A DNA stretch of 64,000 nt, from assembly GCF_025639805.1 (NCBI RefSeq), contig NZ_CP106735.1, positions 1,552,001-1,616,000 of the forward strand. Direction: 5' to 3'. Both the position numbers and the translations under genes were made by a program. The stretch is from Reichenbachiella carrageenanivorans (GTDB lineage: Bacteria > Bacteroidota > Bacteroidia > Cytophagales > Cyclobacteriaceae). Under the pieces are notes generated by a model. That model saw nothing but the letters and a program-made list of their open reading frames with translations, ran no database searches and had not been told where the DNA came from. Shown piece after piece: positions 35,656-44,511 of the stretch (the first letter of the stretch is position 1; each line of letters opens with the position of its first letter).

Positions 35656-36051
35656 TTAATAAAAGGCATCTTCAAAATGGGTGATATGATATTTTGCATC
35701 AACAGCTATGATATCAAAGCGAATATTGCCTTGCCAGTTGTTGGTTATCATGTAATGCTCAGCACCTTCAATGATTGATCGTTGTTGATTGGGAGAGACA
35801 AAAGTTTCGGGATGGCCAAATTTGGTTGAGCTTCTGTATTTCACTTCTACAAAGACAAGTGTTTCTTTCTGTCTCATGATCAGGTCTATCTCAGATTTCT
35901 TATGGCGATAGTTTCGATCGGCCAATACGTAGCTTTTTCTCAGTAAATAATCGAGGGCAAGGTCTTCAGCCTTATGGCCTTGTGCTTTAGGTGTCTGGAA
36001 TGGGGTCAAATCGGCAATACTTTCAGCTAATGTATCCAAATCACCTGACAA
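35656..36051 (-). CDS. YraN/UPF0102 family nuclease-like protein
   Basis: About 131 residues. The predicted nuclease core is intact: GHKAEDLALDYL, the acidic site SEIDLIMRQKETLVFVEVKYR (Asp and the E-x-K pair) and FDIIAVD. The family resembles Holliday-junction resolvases; function is unproven. An in-frame stop lies 12 bases upstream, and no ATG exists before the core, so a TTG (36051 or 36039) must start it. The first ~20 residues before GHKAED are longer than in typical relatives. Confidence 0.82.
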   Translation of the reverse strand: MSGDLDTLAESIADLTPFQTPKAQGHKAEDLALDYLLRKSYVLADRNYRHKKSEIDLIMRQKETLVFVEVKYRSSTKFGHPETFVSPNQQRSIIEGAEHYMITNNWQGNIRFDIIAVDAKYHITHFEDAFY

Positions 36052-36500
36052 TTCATCGAATTAGCCAAATAGCGCTAATTATGGCTTTATAATAAATCAA
36101 GGGGTTCGCTATGAATATTTCATTATTTAGCCTGAATCATTAGAAACCAAAGCAATGATTGTCGGAATGATTAAAAATTATCAATAATAAGTGCTGGTCT
36201 AAGTTGATTTTGCAAAAAATATAATTTGAGGGTCAAAAAATAACGAGATATGTAATAATTGATGCAAATCAGAAAATACTTGGATAAAAAAATACGTAGT
36301 TATACGTAAAAAAACTACTTTAGCATCTCAAGAGCATTAAAAACAACCCTGAATGACTTGAATTTGCAGCTAAACGAACCAAACGGGTTCATTTTTTAAC
36401 CACTACCTATCCTAATCTGCAATATTCAATGATAAAAACTTGAAAATCCCACGGTGGGACTTTCCTGAGGAAAACAATTTAGAACTAAAAATTACATGCT
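36052..36500. other. 449-base upstream region of the nitrogen cluster
   Basis: It must hold the amtB promoter. Visible structure: two TACGTA palindromes 10 bases apart (36293-36298 and 36303-36308) and two adjacent 13-base palindromes close to the amtB start (36447-36473). I see no -24/-12 sigma-54 promoter and no clear TAnnTTTG with a -33 TTG. No gene is recognised. Confidence 0.5.
36447..36473 (+). promoter_or_regulatory. Two adjacent 13-base palindromes before amtB
   Basis: TCCCAC-G-GTGGGA (36447-36459) and TTTCC-TGA-GGAAA (36461-36473) are separated by one base and end 27 bases before ATG 36501. They could be an operator pair or a leader RNA structure. Confidence 0.5.
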
Positions 36501-37844
36501 ATGATTAATCTGTTGATGAATGTAGTGCAAGATTCAGTTGCTGTCGCCGAGACAACAGCTGCTGTTGTCGCCGAGGTACCAGCCGAAGTGACTACTGCGG
36601 TTGCGGAAGCTGCTGCTGCTGGTGCTACTGCATTATTTACGGCCAACAACATTTGGATGATGTTGGCAACAGCTTTAGTGTTTATTATGCACTTAGGCTT
36701 TGCGGGAGTTGAGGCTGGCTTTGGCCAATCGAAAAACACCGTTAACATTTTATTTAAAAACACAATCACTCCTATTATCGGATTGGTGACTTACATGATC
36801 TGTGGATTCAACTTGATGTATCCAGGGGAATTTGGCATCATCGATGGTGTCTTTGGTTTTGCTGGTTTTGGTCTTGATGCAGGCGAGGGAGCCTCTATCG
36901 ACTATGCTGGTGGAGGATACACTTACTGGACTGATTTCTTATTTCAAGGCATGTTTGCAGCGACTGCAGCTACTATCGTATCTGGAGCTATCGCTGAGCG
37001 TGTAAAGATTTCAACTTACATGCTGTTTACATTGATCTATGTGGGTATTGTGTACCCAATCTTAGGTAGCTGGAAATGGGGTGGCGGATTCTTAGACGCT
37101 GCTGGATTCTATGACTTTGCAGGTTCTACTTTGGTTCACTCTGTGGGTGGATGGGGAGCTTTGGCTGGTATCATCGTGATCGGGCCAAGACTTGGCAAAT
37201 ACGTAGATGGCAAAGTAATCGACAAGCCAGGTACTTCAGTGCCGTTGGCAGTGATCGGTGTATTCTTGCTATGGTTAGGCTGGTTCGGCTTCAACGGCGG
37301 ATCTGTACTTTCTGCTGATCCAGATCTAGTATCATTTGTATTGGTGACTACATGTATGGCAGCTTGTGCTGGCGGTCTATTCGGATTCTTTACTGCTTAT
37401 GTAGTATTCAAAAGATTGGATCTTGGTATGGTGCTCAACGGTATCCTTGCAGGACTGGTAGGTATCACGGCTGGTGCCGATGTGATCTCGGTCAACAACT
37501 CATTGATCGTAGGTGCTGTAGCTGGTGTCATCGTAGTACTATCTGCTATCACACTAGACAAATTCAAATTGGATGACGTAGTAGGTGCTGTTTCAGTTCA
37601 CTTGAGCTGTGGTATCTGGGGTACACTCGCAGTAGGTATCTTCTCTATGAATCCTGAGCATACTTTCGGAACTCAACTATACGGTGTGGCTATGTACGCT
37701 TTGGGTGCATTCCCTATCGCATTCGCCATCTTCTATATACTGAAGGTAACTGTAGGAGTAAGAGTATCTGAACAACACGAAAAAGAAGGTCTTGATACTC
37801 ACGAACATGGTATCAGAGGATATACAATCGTATACGACGATTAA
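36501..37844 (+). CDS. amtB: Ammonium transporter
   Basis: 447 residues. The Amt/Rh core starts at about residue 50 (NNIWMMLATALVF) with eleven helices. Both pore His are present, in STLVHSVGGWGAL and VSVHLSCGIWG, and the phenylalanine gate region is normal. It carries NH4+/NH3 across the inner membrane. Odd: the first ~45 residues form an Ala/Val/Glu/Thr-rich extension (EVPAEVTT, AVAEAAAAGATA) that is neither a clear signal peptide nor a membrane helix. No PII (glnK) gene adjoins. It leads the cluster with a porin-like protein and glutamine synthetase. Confidence 0.95.
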   Translation: MINLLMNVVQDSVAVAETTAAVVAEVPAEVTTAVAEAAAAGATALFTANNIWMMLATALVFIMHLGFAGVEAGFGQSKNTVNILFKNTITPIIGLVTYMICGFNLMYPGEFGIIDGVFGFAGFGLDAGEGASIDYAGGGYTYWTDFLFQGMFAATAATIVSGAIAERVKISTYMLFTLIYVGIVYPILGSWKWGGGFLDAAGFYDFAGSTLVHSVGGWGALAGIIVIGPRLGKYVDGKVIDKPGTSVPLAVIGVFLLWLGWFGFNGGSVLSADPDLVSFVLVTTCMAACAGGLFGFFTAYVVFKRLDLGMVLNGILAGLVGITAGADVISVNNSLIVGAVAGVIVVLSAITLDKFKLDDVVGAVSVHLSCGIWGTLAVGIFSMNPEHTFGTQLYGVAMYALGAFPIAFAIFYILKVTVGVRVSEQHEKEGLDTHEHGIRGYTIVYDD

Positions 37845-37854
37845 TAAAAAAAAA

Positions 37855-37891
37855 TCCTGCTTCGCATGTCTGCCAACATCGCGAAGCAGGA
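37855..37891. terminator. Strong hairpin between amtB and the porin gene
   Basis: An 11-bp perfect stem TCCTGCTTCGC/GCGAAGCAGGA closes a 15-nt loop in which ATGT and ACAT can pair further. A run of A precedes it and no U-run follows on the plus strand. So it is not a classical plus-strand terminator; it may attenuate or protect the transcript, or end antisense transcription. Confidence 0.55.
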
Positions 37892-37945
37892 AAATTACTC
37901 ACAAATCTGAAAAATAAATTTATGAACCGTTACACAAATTTAATC

Positions 37946-39019
37946 ATGAAGAAATTTTTATCACTTGTATTGGTGACATTTTTTACAGTCTCATACAACG
38001 CCTTCGCACAAGAAGAAGAATCAAGTAAGCCTGAGTTGTCTATTTCAGGTAGTGTAGATGCTTATTATAGAGCTAACTTGAATGCATCTAATAGTTTATT
38101 AACACCAGACGCTGATGGTGACTATAATACCTATATAGCTCCGACGTCATCATTTGCAAATAAACCTGGGTTTGCTTTAGGTATGGCCAATGTGATATTG
38201 GGACTAGAAGGTAAAAAGACGGGTTTTGTTGCTGATTTGGTTTTTGGCCCTAGAGGTACTGACGCCGTCTTCGGTTCGACTACCGCTTCTTCTAGCATCG
38301 TAAATCAATTGTATGCATACTGGAATGTGAGCGAAGCTGTGACTTTGACAATTGGTAATTTCAATACCTTCTTGGGGTATGAAGTGATCTCTCCTACAGG
38401 CAACTACAACTACTCTACTTCATACATGTTCTCTTACGGACCGTTCTCTCACTCTGGTTTGAAAGCTGATTTTTCTTTTGGAGATGTTACGGCCATGCTA
38501 GCCGTAATGAACCCAACTGACGCTACAGATTTCAACCCTTCAGGAGATTATGTATTGGGTGCGCAATTGGGTTATGGTGGAGCATATTTAAACTTCATCT
38601 ATTCTGATGATTTTTATCAAGTGGATTTAACTGCAGGATGGGATTTGACTGATGCGCTCTATTTGGGTGTAAATGCTACAAAAGCTAAAGATAGTTTCTC
38701 TGGCGCAGCACTTTATTTGCAAAACTCATTCTCCGATTCTTTCTCTTTAGGACTCAGAGGTGAGTATTTCAAAGATGAAGCAGGGCTAGCAATTGCAGCA
38801 GATGAAAGCGTGATTGACTTGACATTATCTGCTAACTATTCAATTGGCAACTTGACATTGATTCCTGAATTCAGAATGGATATGTTGTCTTATGATGATG
38901 GATATATATTAAAAGGAGATCAAACTTATGATGCAAATGGAAACATCTCTGGTATTGCGAATGCAGAGTTAGGCAAAAGCCTATCATCATTTACATTGGC
39001 AGCAGTATATGCATTCTAA
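37946..39019 (+). CDS. Porin-like outer-membrane beta-barrel protein
   Basis: 357 residues from ATG 37946 (MKKFLSLVLV), which gives a clean signal peptide with cleavage after AFAQ; an ATG at 37922 only adds residues before it. The mature protein is a series of amphipathic strands (LSISGSVDAYYRANL, MANVILGLEGKKTGFVADLVFGP, YAYWNVSEAVTLTIGNFNTFLGYE) ending in an aromatic residue (LAAVYAF), the usual barrel C-terminus. It resembles the BBP2/OmpL-like porin group. Its place between amtB and glutamine synthetase suggests passage of nitrogenous solutes. Confidence 0.82.
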   Translation: MKKFLSLVLVTFFTVSYNAFAQEEESSKPELSISGSVDAYYRANLNASNSLLTPDADGDYNTYIAPTSSFANKPGFALGMANVILGLEGKKTGFVADLVFGPRGTDAVFGSTTASSSIVNQLYAYWNVSEAVTLTIGNFNTFLGYEVISPTGNYNYSTSYMFSYGPFSHSGLKADFSFGDVTAMLAVMNPTDATDFNPSGDYVLGAQLGYGGAYLNFIYSDDFYQVDLTAGWDLTDALYLGVNATKAKDSFSGAALYLQNSFSDSFSLGLRGEYFKDEAGLAIAADESVIDLTLSANYSIGNLTLIPEFRMDMLSYDDGYILKGDQTYDANGNISGIANAELGKSLSSFTLAAVYAF

Positions 39020-39036
39020 GAACATTTAAGACTAGC

Positions 39037-39077
39037 TTTTGCCGGGGTGCTCTCGAGGGCGCCTTGGCAAAACTTTT
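39037..39077 (+). terminator. Hairpin after the porin gene
   Basis: Outer stem TTTTGCC/GGCAAAA with an inner GGTGC/GCGCC helix, followed by CTTTT. A moderate terminator or partial attenuator before glutamine synthetase. Confidence 0.6.
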
Positions 39078-39160
39078 AAACACGAATGCTTAGTCATCTG
39101 GTCTTTTGACGCAAGGTGATTAAGAATAAAAGAAAACAGTAAAAGCTAAAATTTAATATA

Positions 39161-40186
39161 ATGGCAAAAGCAAAGTTAGAATACATTTGGTTGGACGGTT
39201 ATAAGCCAACACAAAGTTTAAGAAGCAAAACTAAGATCGTTGATAACTTCGACGGAAAACTAGAAAGTTGCCCTATGTGGTCTTTCGACGGTAGTTCTAC
39301 CGAGCAAGCAGAAGGAGGTTCTTCGGACTGTTTGCTAAAACCTGTAGCGATCTTCGCTGATCCAGACAGAAAAAATGCATTCCTCGTGATGACTGAGGTT
39401 TTGAATGCCGATGGTACCGCACACGAAAGCAACGGCCGTGCAACTATCGACGATGATGACAATGATTTCTGGTTCGGATTTGAGCAAGAGTACTTCTTGA
39501 TCGACAACGGAACAGGAAAACCACTAGGTTTCCCAGAAAATGGATACCCTGCGCCACAAGGACCATACTACTGTTCAGTAGGGGCTAAAAATGCATACGG
39601 AAGAGAAATTATTGAAGAACATTTGGACCTTTGCCTAGAGGCAGGTATAAATGTAGAAGGAATTAACGCAGAAGTTGCGGCTGGACAATGGGAATTCCAA
39701 GTGTTTGCCAAAGGCGCAGCAGAAGCTGGTGATCACGTATGGGTAGGCAGATATCTACTAGAAAGAACAGCTGAAAAATACGGTGTATCTATCGAATGGA
39801 GACCAAAGCCAATCAAGGGTGACTGGAATGGCTCAGGTATGCACGCCAACTTCTCAAATTCAATTTTGAGAACGTGTGGATCTCAGACTACTTACCAGAC
39901 CATTTGCGAAGCATTTGCTCCTTTCGTAAAAGAGCATATAGATGTATATGGTGCTGAAAACGATCAACGTTTGACTGGTGCGCACGAGACTCAGTCTATC
40001 GACAAATTTAGCTATGGTGTATCTGACAGAGGAGCTTCTATCAGAATTCCAATTGCTACTGTAGAAAACGGCTGGAAAGGCTGGTTAGAAGACAGAAGAC
40101 CTGCTTCTAATGGAGATCCTTATAAGATCGCTGCAAGAATTATCAAAACAGTAAAAACTGCTGTGGTAGAGCAAGTGCCTGCCTAA
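39161..40186 (+). CDS. glnII: Glutamine synthetase, GSII type
   Basis: 341 residues, the short eukaryote-like class II enzyme and not the ~470-residue GSI or ~730-residue GSIII. Motifs: WSFDGSSTEQA near 41-51, FGFEQEYFLID (metal-binding Glu), VGAKNAYGREI, INAEVAAGQWEFQV, KGDWNGSGMHANFS (ATP/ammonia site), HETQSIDKFSYGVSDRGASIRIP and EDRRPASNGDPY. It condenses glutamate and NH3 using ATP. There is no adenylylation Tyr region in this class, so control is probably transcriptional. It completes the uptake-to-assimilation cluster. Confidence 0.95.
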   Translation: MAKAKLEYIWLDGYKPTQSLRSKTKIVDNFDGKLESCPMWSFDGSSTEQAEGGSSDCLLKPVAIFADPDRKNAFLVMTEVLNADGTAHESNGRATIDDDDNDFWFGFEQEYFLIDNGTGKPLGFPENGYPAPQGPYYCSVGAKNAYGREIIEEHLDLCLEAGINVEGINAEVAAGQWEFQVFAKGAAEAGDHVWVGRYLLERTAEKYGVSIEWRPKPIKGDWNGSGMHANFSNSILRTCGSQTTYQTICEAFAPFVKEHIDVYGAENDQRLTGAHETQSIDKFSYGVSDRGASIRIPIATVENGWKGWLEDRRPASNGDPYKIAARIIKTVKTAVVEQVPA

Positions 40187-40210
40187 AGAAACTGTTTATT
40201 TCAAATTGAC

Positions 40211-40243
40211 AAAAGGGAAACTCGATTCGGGTTTCCCTTTTTT
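40211..40243 (+). terminator. Rho-independent terminator of the nitrogen cluster
   Basis: Stem AAAGGGAAAC/GTTTCCCTTT with a 9-nt loop, followed by TTT, 25 bases after the glutamine synthetase stop. Confidence 0.88.
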
Positions 40244-40534
40244 AATGTTATAACATTGGTTTTGTGATCGACACGACATGCTTATGTGTCATACGTGCAT
40301 ATATGGCAATTTTCGGAATGCCTGTCTATGCTACTAGCAGTAAGGTTCCGAGCTTCTCATGATGGCCTGTAGGTTTAGATCATTTGATATTAAGTTGTGA
40401 AAGCGCGGAAAGAACAACTAAAATATCAGGAAAGTGGCCGAACAACTCAGGAGTATGATCATTAATATCACCACGAAATGTTTCATTATTTCTTGAATTA
40501 GTTACATATAAGACAAGCAATAGTGATACCACCC
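40244..40534. other. Gap downstream of glutamine synthetase, nothing clear
   Basis: With the terminator the gap is 348 bases. It lies between the ends of two convergent genes, so no promoter is expected. A minus-strand frame of 52 codons starts on the FtsX stop (ATGA) but shows no family features. No RNA gene is recognised. Confidence 0.4.
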
Positions 40535-43096
40535 TCATATTTCCTTCCTTAGAATTTCCAAAGGACGTTTTCTCAGGACTGGTCTAATGTTGAATAGTCC
40601 AATTAAAATCGTCCCGAATGTAATGGAGATGAAAATCAAAAAAGTATGGTAGTAGCTGACGAGAAAATCGTTTTCGAACACAAATTTGGCCAACAGCCAA
40701 CTGAAGCTATGAGCTAGTACCAGCCCCGCCAATGAAGCAATAGCTCCTAAGGCAAAATACTCTATACAAGTGATCCAGAAAATCTGATAAGACCGAGCAC
40801 CGATGGTTCGGAGTAGTACGCTTTCTTGCACACGCTGAGTCTTGCTTAGAACTACAGATCCTGCCAGTACGATCAAGCCAGTGAGTACACTGAATCCTGC
40901 CATGAAATTGATGGCAAAGGAGACTTTGTTGAGGATGTCTTCGACTGTTTTGAGGATCAATTCCAAATCTATGATCGATACGTTGGGAAATAGGCGCACA
41001 ACGGCTTGCTGAAATCGAGCAGATACATCGGAGGCATCTACCTTGGTCACCAGCACATGAAATTGCGGTGCATGCTCCAGCACACCAGTAGGGAATACGA
41101 TTAGAAAATTGGTCTGAACTCGCCGCCAGTCCACTTTCCTAAAGCTACCGATGTAGGCTTTTATCAAGGCGCCTTGTACATTGAATAACAATTCATCACC
41201 TATTTTCCATTCACGTGATTGAGCAAATCCTTCTGAGACAGATACATATATGGTGTCTTCTGGCTGCTCTACTTTCGATTGGAGTTGACCTTCAGTAAGT
41301 GTTTCAGAGTCGATCAGTGTATCTCTGAAAGTAACTCGATACTCTCGGTTGAATACCCATGCTGGGAGGTTAGGGAGCGAATCTTTTTCTGCTAGTTTTT
41401 TATTGATGCCATTGATTTCCTTGAGGCGCATCGTAACAATAGGTACATCTTGGATCACAGGTAGGTCGTAGTCGGATGTGAGGGCTTTTAGCGCGTCCCT
41501 CTGGTCAGTCTGGATGTCGAACAGCACCATGTTGGGTCGTTCGTCTGCTCCAGTTAGTGTGATTTGCTCTACGAGGATATACCTCGAAAAGAGCAAGGTA
41601 GAAATCAGCACGGCACAGATCCCAATCGTCAAAAGGAGTATCGTACTTTGGTTGTTGGGGCGGTGTAGATTTGCGATTCCTTGTTTCACCAAAAATGAAG
41701 AAGCTCTAATCGAAAACTTTTTGGCCAAAGCCATCAGTCCCCTAGCGATGAGAGCAAGCAGGCCGAAAGTTACCCCAAGTCCTAGCACAAATAAAGCGGC
41801 TTGTTTCCATTCTCCAATCTGGAAATAGGCAAAACCAAACAGAAATAAGGTAACAAGTGAGAATACCACAATCGTAGATTGATCGACGGAGGAGTGGTCA
41901 GACTCGAAAGTGGCTCTGATCGATTGCAGAGGAGATATTTCCCCCAATCTGATTAATGGAATTAGGGCAAATAGCACAGCGATGATCAGGCCTAGGCATA
42001 TCCCTTCTACGACTACTATCCAAAAAATCTTGGGTTCAAATGAAAATGGTAATATTTCCCCTAAAAGTCTGGGCAAGTAGTATTGTAGTCCCAGACCTAA
42101 GGCTGTACCTATCACAGATCCCATCAAGCCCATAAATAACACTTGATAGAGGTAGATATAAAAAGCCTGTTTGCTTTTCACTCCTAGGCAACGAAGTATC
42201 GCTACGGATTTGTTTTTTTCCTTGAGATAGATGTGAACAGCCCCAGCCACCCCAATACTTCCTAATAGCAAGGCAATGAATGCGGCAAGATTCAAGAAAA
42301 TAGATAGGTTGGCGAAAGCCTCACTGGTGTCTTTTTTACGTTCTTCTACGGTTTCGTATTTCAGATCCAGTGCTTTGAGACGTGCTTCGTATTGAGTAAT
42401 TACTTCGTCGGCAGTGGCCTCTGTCGGGTATTTGTAAAATACGGAGTGTGTCGCTCTGCTGCCTTTGGTGATAAGCCCAGACTGGTAGGCATTATGTTGG
42501 GTAATATATACAACAGGAGCAACGGCTGTGGATATACCGCTTTGGCCAGGTACATTTTTTAGTTTGCCGCGAATTTCGAGTGTCAGTTTACCGATACGAA
42601 TTTCATCGCCTATTTCTACATTAAACTGTAGCATGAGTTTTTCATCTACAAGTGCATAGTCGCCGTTGGTGAGGTCGCCAGCGGCCCAGTGCGGCTCGGT
42701 TTCTATTTTTCCGTAATAAGGGAATAAACCCCGAATGCCACGTACTTGTACGAGACGTGTGCCGTCTGTCCGAGGAAAATAGACCATGGAGCCAAAGCGA
42801 GTTTGTCCTGACTTTTCTTCTCCAAGAGAGTCTATCAGTGCTGCTTGCTCTGTAGTGAAAGGCTGCTTACTATATACTTCCAAATCTGCACCCAACAATG
42901 CTTTGGCTTGTAGCTGTATTTCTTCGTCTAGGTTTCTTTTAAATGAGTTGATGGCTACCAGTGCAGCAATGCCGATAGCTATCGAAATGGTAAACAACAG
43001 AAGTTTTGAGCGACTTCTCCTGCTGTCTCGCCAAGCCATTTTGAGTAGCCAGCTTTTCGAATACTTTTTAGTGGGAACGGAGATTTGACTATCCAT
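40535..43096 (-). CDS. FtsX-like ABC permease (YbbP type)
   Basis: 853 residues. An N-terminal helix follows the segment SWLLKMAWRDSRRSRSKLLLF, then a large periplasmic domain, a first FtsX block of helices (about 260-400), a middle pair (about 405-500), a second periplasmic region and a final FtsX block (about 720-850). This duplicated layout is that of YbbP/LolC-type permeases. With the ATPase gene 1 base upstream it forms an ABC system of the mechanotransmission type, handling lipoproteins, lipids or envelope ligands instead of transport proper. The substrate is unknown. Confidence 0.9.
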   Translation of the reverse strand: MDSQISVPTKKYSKSWLLKMAWRDSRRSRSKLLLFTISIAIGIAALVAINSFKRNLDEEIQLQAKALLGADLEVYSKQPFTTEQAALIDSLGEEKSGQTRFGSMVYFPRTDGTRLVQVRGIRGLFPYYGKIETEPHWAAGDLTNGDYALVDEKLMLQFNVEIGDEIRIGKLTLEIRGKLKNVPGQSGISTAVAPVVYITQHNAYQSGLITKGSRATHSVFYKYPTEATADEVITQYEARLKALDLKYETVEERKKDTSEAFANLSIFLNLAAFIALLLGSIGVAGAVHIYLKEKNKSVAILRCLGVKSKQAFYIYLYQVLFMGLMGSVIGTALGLGLQYYLPRLLGEILPFSFEPKIFWIVVVEGICLGLIIAVLFALIPLIRLGEISPLQSIRATFESDHSSVDQSTIVVFSLVTLFLFGFAYFQIGEWKQAALFVLGLGVTFGLLALIARGLMALAKKFSIRASSFLVKQGIANLHRPNNQSTILLLTIGICAVLISTLLFSRYILVEQITLTGADERPNMVLFDIQTDQRDALKALTSDYDLPVIQDVPIVTMRLKEINGINKKLAEKDSLPNLPAWVFNREYRVTFRDTLIDSETLTEGQLQSKVEQPEDTIYVSVSEGFAQSREWKIGDELLFNVQGALIKAYIGSFRKVDWRRVQTNFLIVFPTGVLEHAPQFHVLVTKVDASDVSARFQQAVVRLFPNVSIIDLELILKTVEDILNKVSFAINFMAGFSVLTGLIVLAGSVVLSKTQRVQESVLLRTIGARSYQIFWITCIEYFALGAIASLAGLVLAHSFSWLLAKFVFENDFLVSYYHTFLIFISITFGTILIGLFNIRPVLRKRPLEILRKEI

Positions 43097-43097
43097 A

Positions 43098-43796
43098 TCA
43101 GCTGGCGATCGAAGTCTTGAGCGTAGCGTCAGTCATCATTTTTCCGCCTTTGAGGCGAATGACTTGATCTGTTTTTTTTGCTAAAGCGGAGTCGTGAGTG
43201 ACTAGTACCAGAGCCGTGCCTTTTTCTCTATTTAGTGTAAACAATAGGTCTTCTATTTTTTGTCCAGTCTCTTCGTCTAAGTTGCCAGTAGGTTCGTCGG
43301 CAAATAGGATTTTGGGTGTGTTAGAAAATGCTCTTGCGATGGCTACACGTTGCTGTTCCCCGCCAGATAGTTGACTAGGATAGTGCTCTGCCCGATTAGC
43401 CAGCCCTACTTTGGCGAGCAAATCCTTGGCTACGGTTTTGGCTTTTTTATCTCCTCTGAGTTCTAGCGGTACCATCACGTTTTCTAGTGCCGAAAGGGTA
43501 GGTATCAATTGGAAATTTTGGAAGATAAACCCGATCTGTTCGTTTCTCACCTGTGCACGATCATCTTCGCTAAGATTATTTAGTTTGATTTGGTTGATTT
43601 CGACAGACCCACTGTCCGATTGATCTAGCCCAGCGACTAAGCCTAAAAGGGTCGTTTTGCCACTGCCAGATGGTCCTACGATGGAGAGAGACTGACCTGC
43701 CTGAAGTTCGAAGCTAATGTCGTAGAGTACTTGCAGCGATTTGCCGCCACTTTGATAGGATTTGGAAAGGTTTTCTACCTTTAGAATTGTTGACAT
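43098..43796 (-). CDS. ABC ATPase (YbbA/LolD type)
   Basis: 232 residues, all ATPase: Walker A GPSGSGKTT around 41-49, Q-loop FIFQNFQLIPTLSALENV, signature LSGGEQQR, Walker B ILFADEPTGNLD and H-loop LVTHD. The Q-loop and NLDEETG segments are characteristic of the LolD/MacB/YbbA group. It powers the FtsX-like permease encoded just downstream (one base between stop and start). Confidence 0.94.
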   Translation of the reverse strand: MSTILKVENLSKSYQSGGKSLQVLYDISFELQAGQSLSIVGPSGSGKTTLLGLVAGLDQSDSGSVEINQIKLNNLSEDDRAQVRNEQIGFIFQNFQLIPTLSALENVMVPLELRGDKKAKTVAKDLLAKVGLANRAEHYPSQLSGGEQQRVAIARAFSNTPKILFADEPTGNLDEETGQKIEDLLFTLNREKGTALVLVTHDSALAKKTDQVIRLKGGKMMTDATLKTSIAS

Positions 43797-43892
43797 GAAA
43801 TCTGTTGTTTCCGATTTTTACGAAAACTAATGCCAGAAGTTTATGAATGCAAGCATGTTCACCTTTTCCAAAGTTCTCATCTTCAGAAAAAA

Positions 43893-44273
43893 TTAATTAA
43901 AATTCATGTCACGGTTCAGCTCATAAGATTCTTCGAGCCACTGCACAAATTTGTTGTTTTCGTCTACCAAGATGGTTTGTGGTTTGATCTCTTGATCCGT
44001 GAGCTCGTAACCCATGATAATGATTTCTTCACCTTCTTTGATGAGATGCGCAGCCGCCCCATTCATACAGATGGCTCCTGAGCCGCGAGGTCCTTCGATT
44101 ACATAAGTTTCCAAACGAGAGCCAGAGGTGTTGCTTACAATTTGCACTTTCTCCCCTTTTCTCAATCCCACCAGATCAATTAGGTCTTTGTCAATAGTGA
44201 TACTACCCACATAGTTGAGATTCGCTTCGGTGACTACCGCTTTGTGAATCTTCGATCTCATGATCCATCTCAT
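43893..44273 (-). CDS. panD: Aspartate 1-decarboxylase proenzyme
   Basis: 126 residues from ATG 44273 (MRWIMRSKIHKAVV); the longer frame to 44318 overlaps the promoter-like element and is unlikely. The self-cleavage site YVGSITID is in place (Gly23-Ser24), giving the pyruvoyl cofactor, as are the substrate-binding GERLETY-like SRLETYVI and GAICMNGAAAHL. It makes beta-alanine for pantothenate and CoA. Monocistronic. Confidence 0.95.
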   Translation of the reverse strand: MRWIMRSKIHKAVVTEANLNYVGSITIDKDLIDLVGLRKGEKVQIVSNTSGSRLETYVIEGPRGSGAICMNGAAAHLIKEGEEIIIMGYELTDQEIKPQTILVDENNKFVQWLEESYELNRDMNFN

Positions 44274-44300
44274 ACGCTTTTTGACTTTAATGTTGTGCCG

Positions 44301-44308
44301 CGAAATTA
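44301..44308 (-). promoter_or_regulatory. Variant -7 element TAATTTCG upstream of panD
   Basis: It sits in the 14-mer AATGTTTAATTTCG, which recurs exactly upstream of the 5-formyl-THF cyclo-ligase gene (48886-48899). It ends 27 bases before ATG 44273. Confidence 0.45.
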
Positions 44309-44511
44309 AACATTTCAACAGCCAATAGAATCTAACTCCACAAAATTAGGGGTTTTTACCTAAACATGAATAACCTGAAAAAGGTTTGGCTTCTATTCTC
44401 CTTATGGAGGATAGTCAAGCATTGCATGTGGCTTCATAAATGCCCCATTCTCGTGGAGTGATGGATGAGGGATTTTCTGTATCTTGGTTTTTCAAATCAA
44501 CAGTACTGATT

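Noticed and set aside
36190..36220. Possible sigma-54 promoter upstream of amtB (GG...GC near TTTTGCA)
   Set aside because: The GG and GC are 14 bases apart instead of 10, so it does not fit the -24/-12 geometry.
40380..40538. 52-codon minus-strand frame starting on the FtsX-like stop (ATGA overlap)
   Set aside because: The overlap is suggestive and the first residues are hydrophobic, but the rest has no family features, and it runs into ordinary gap sequence; chance is as likely.
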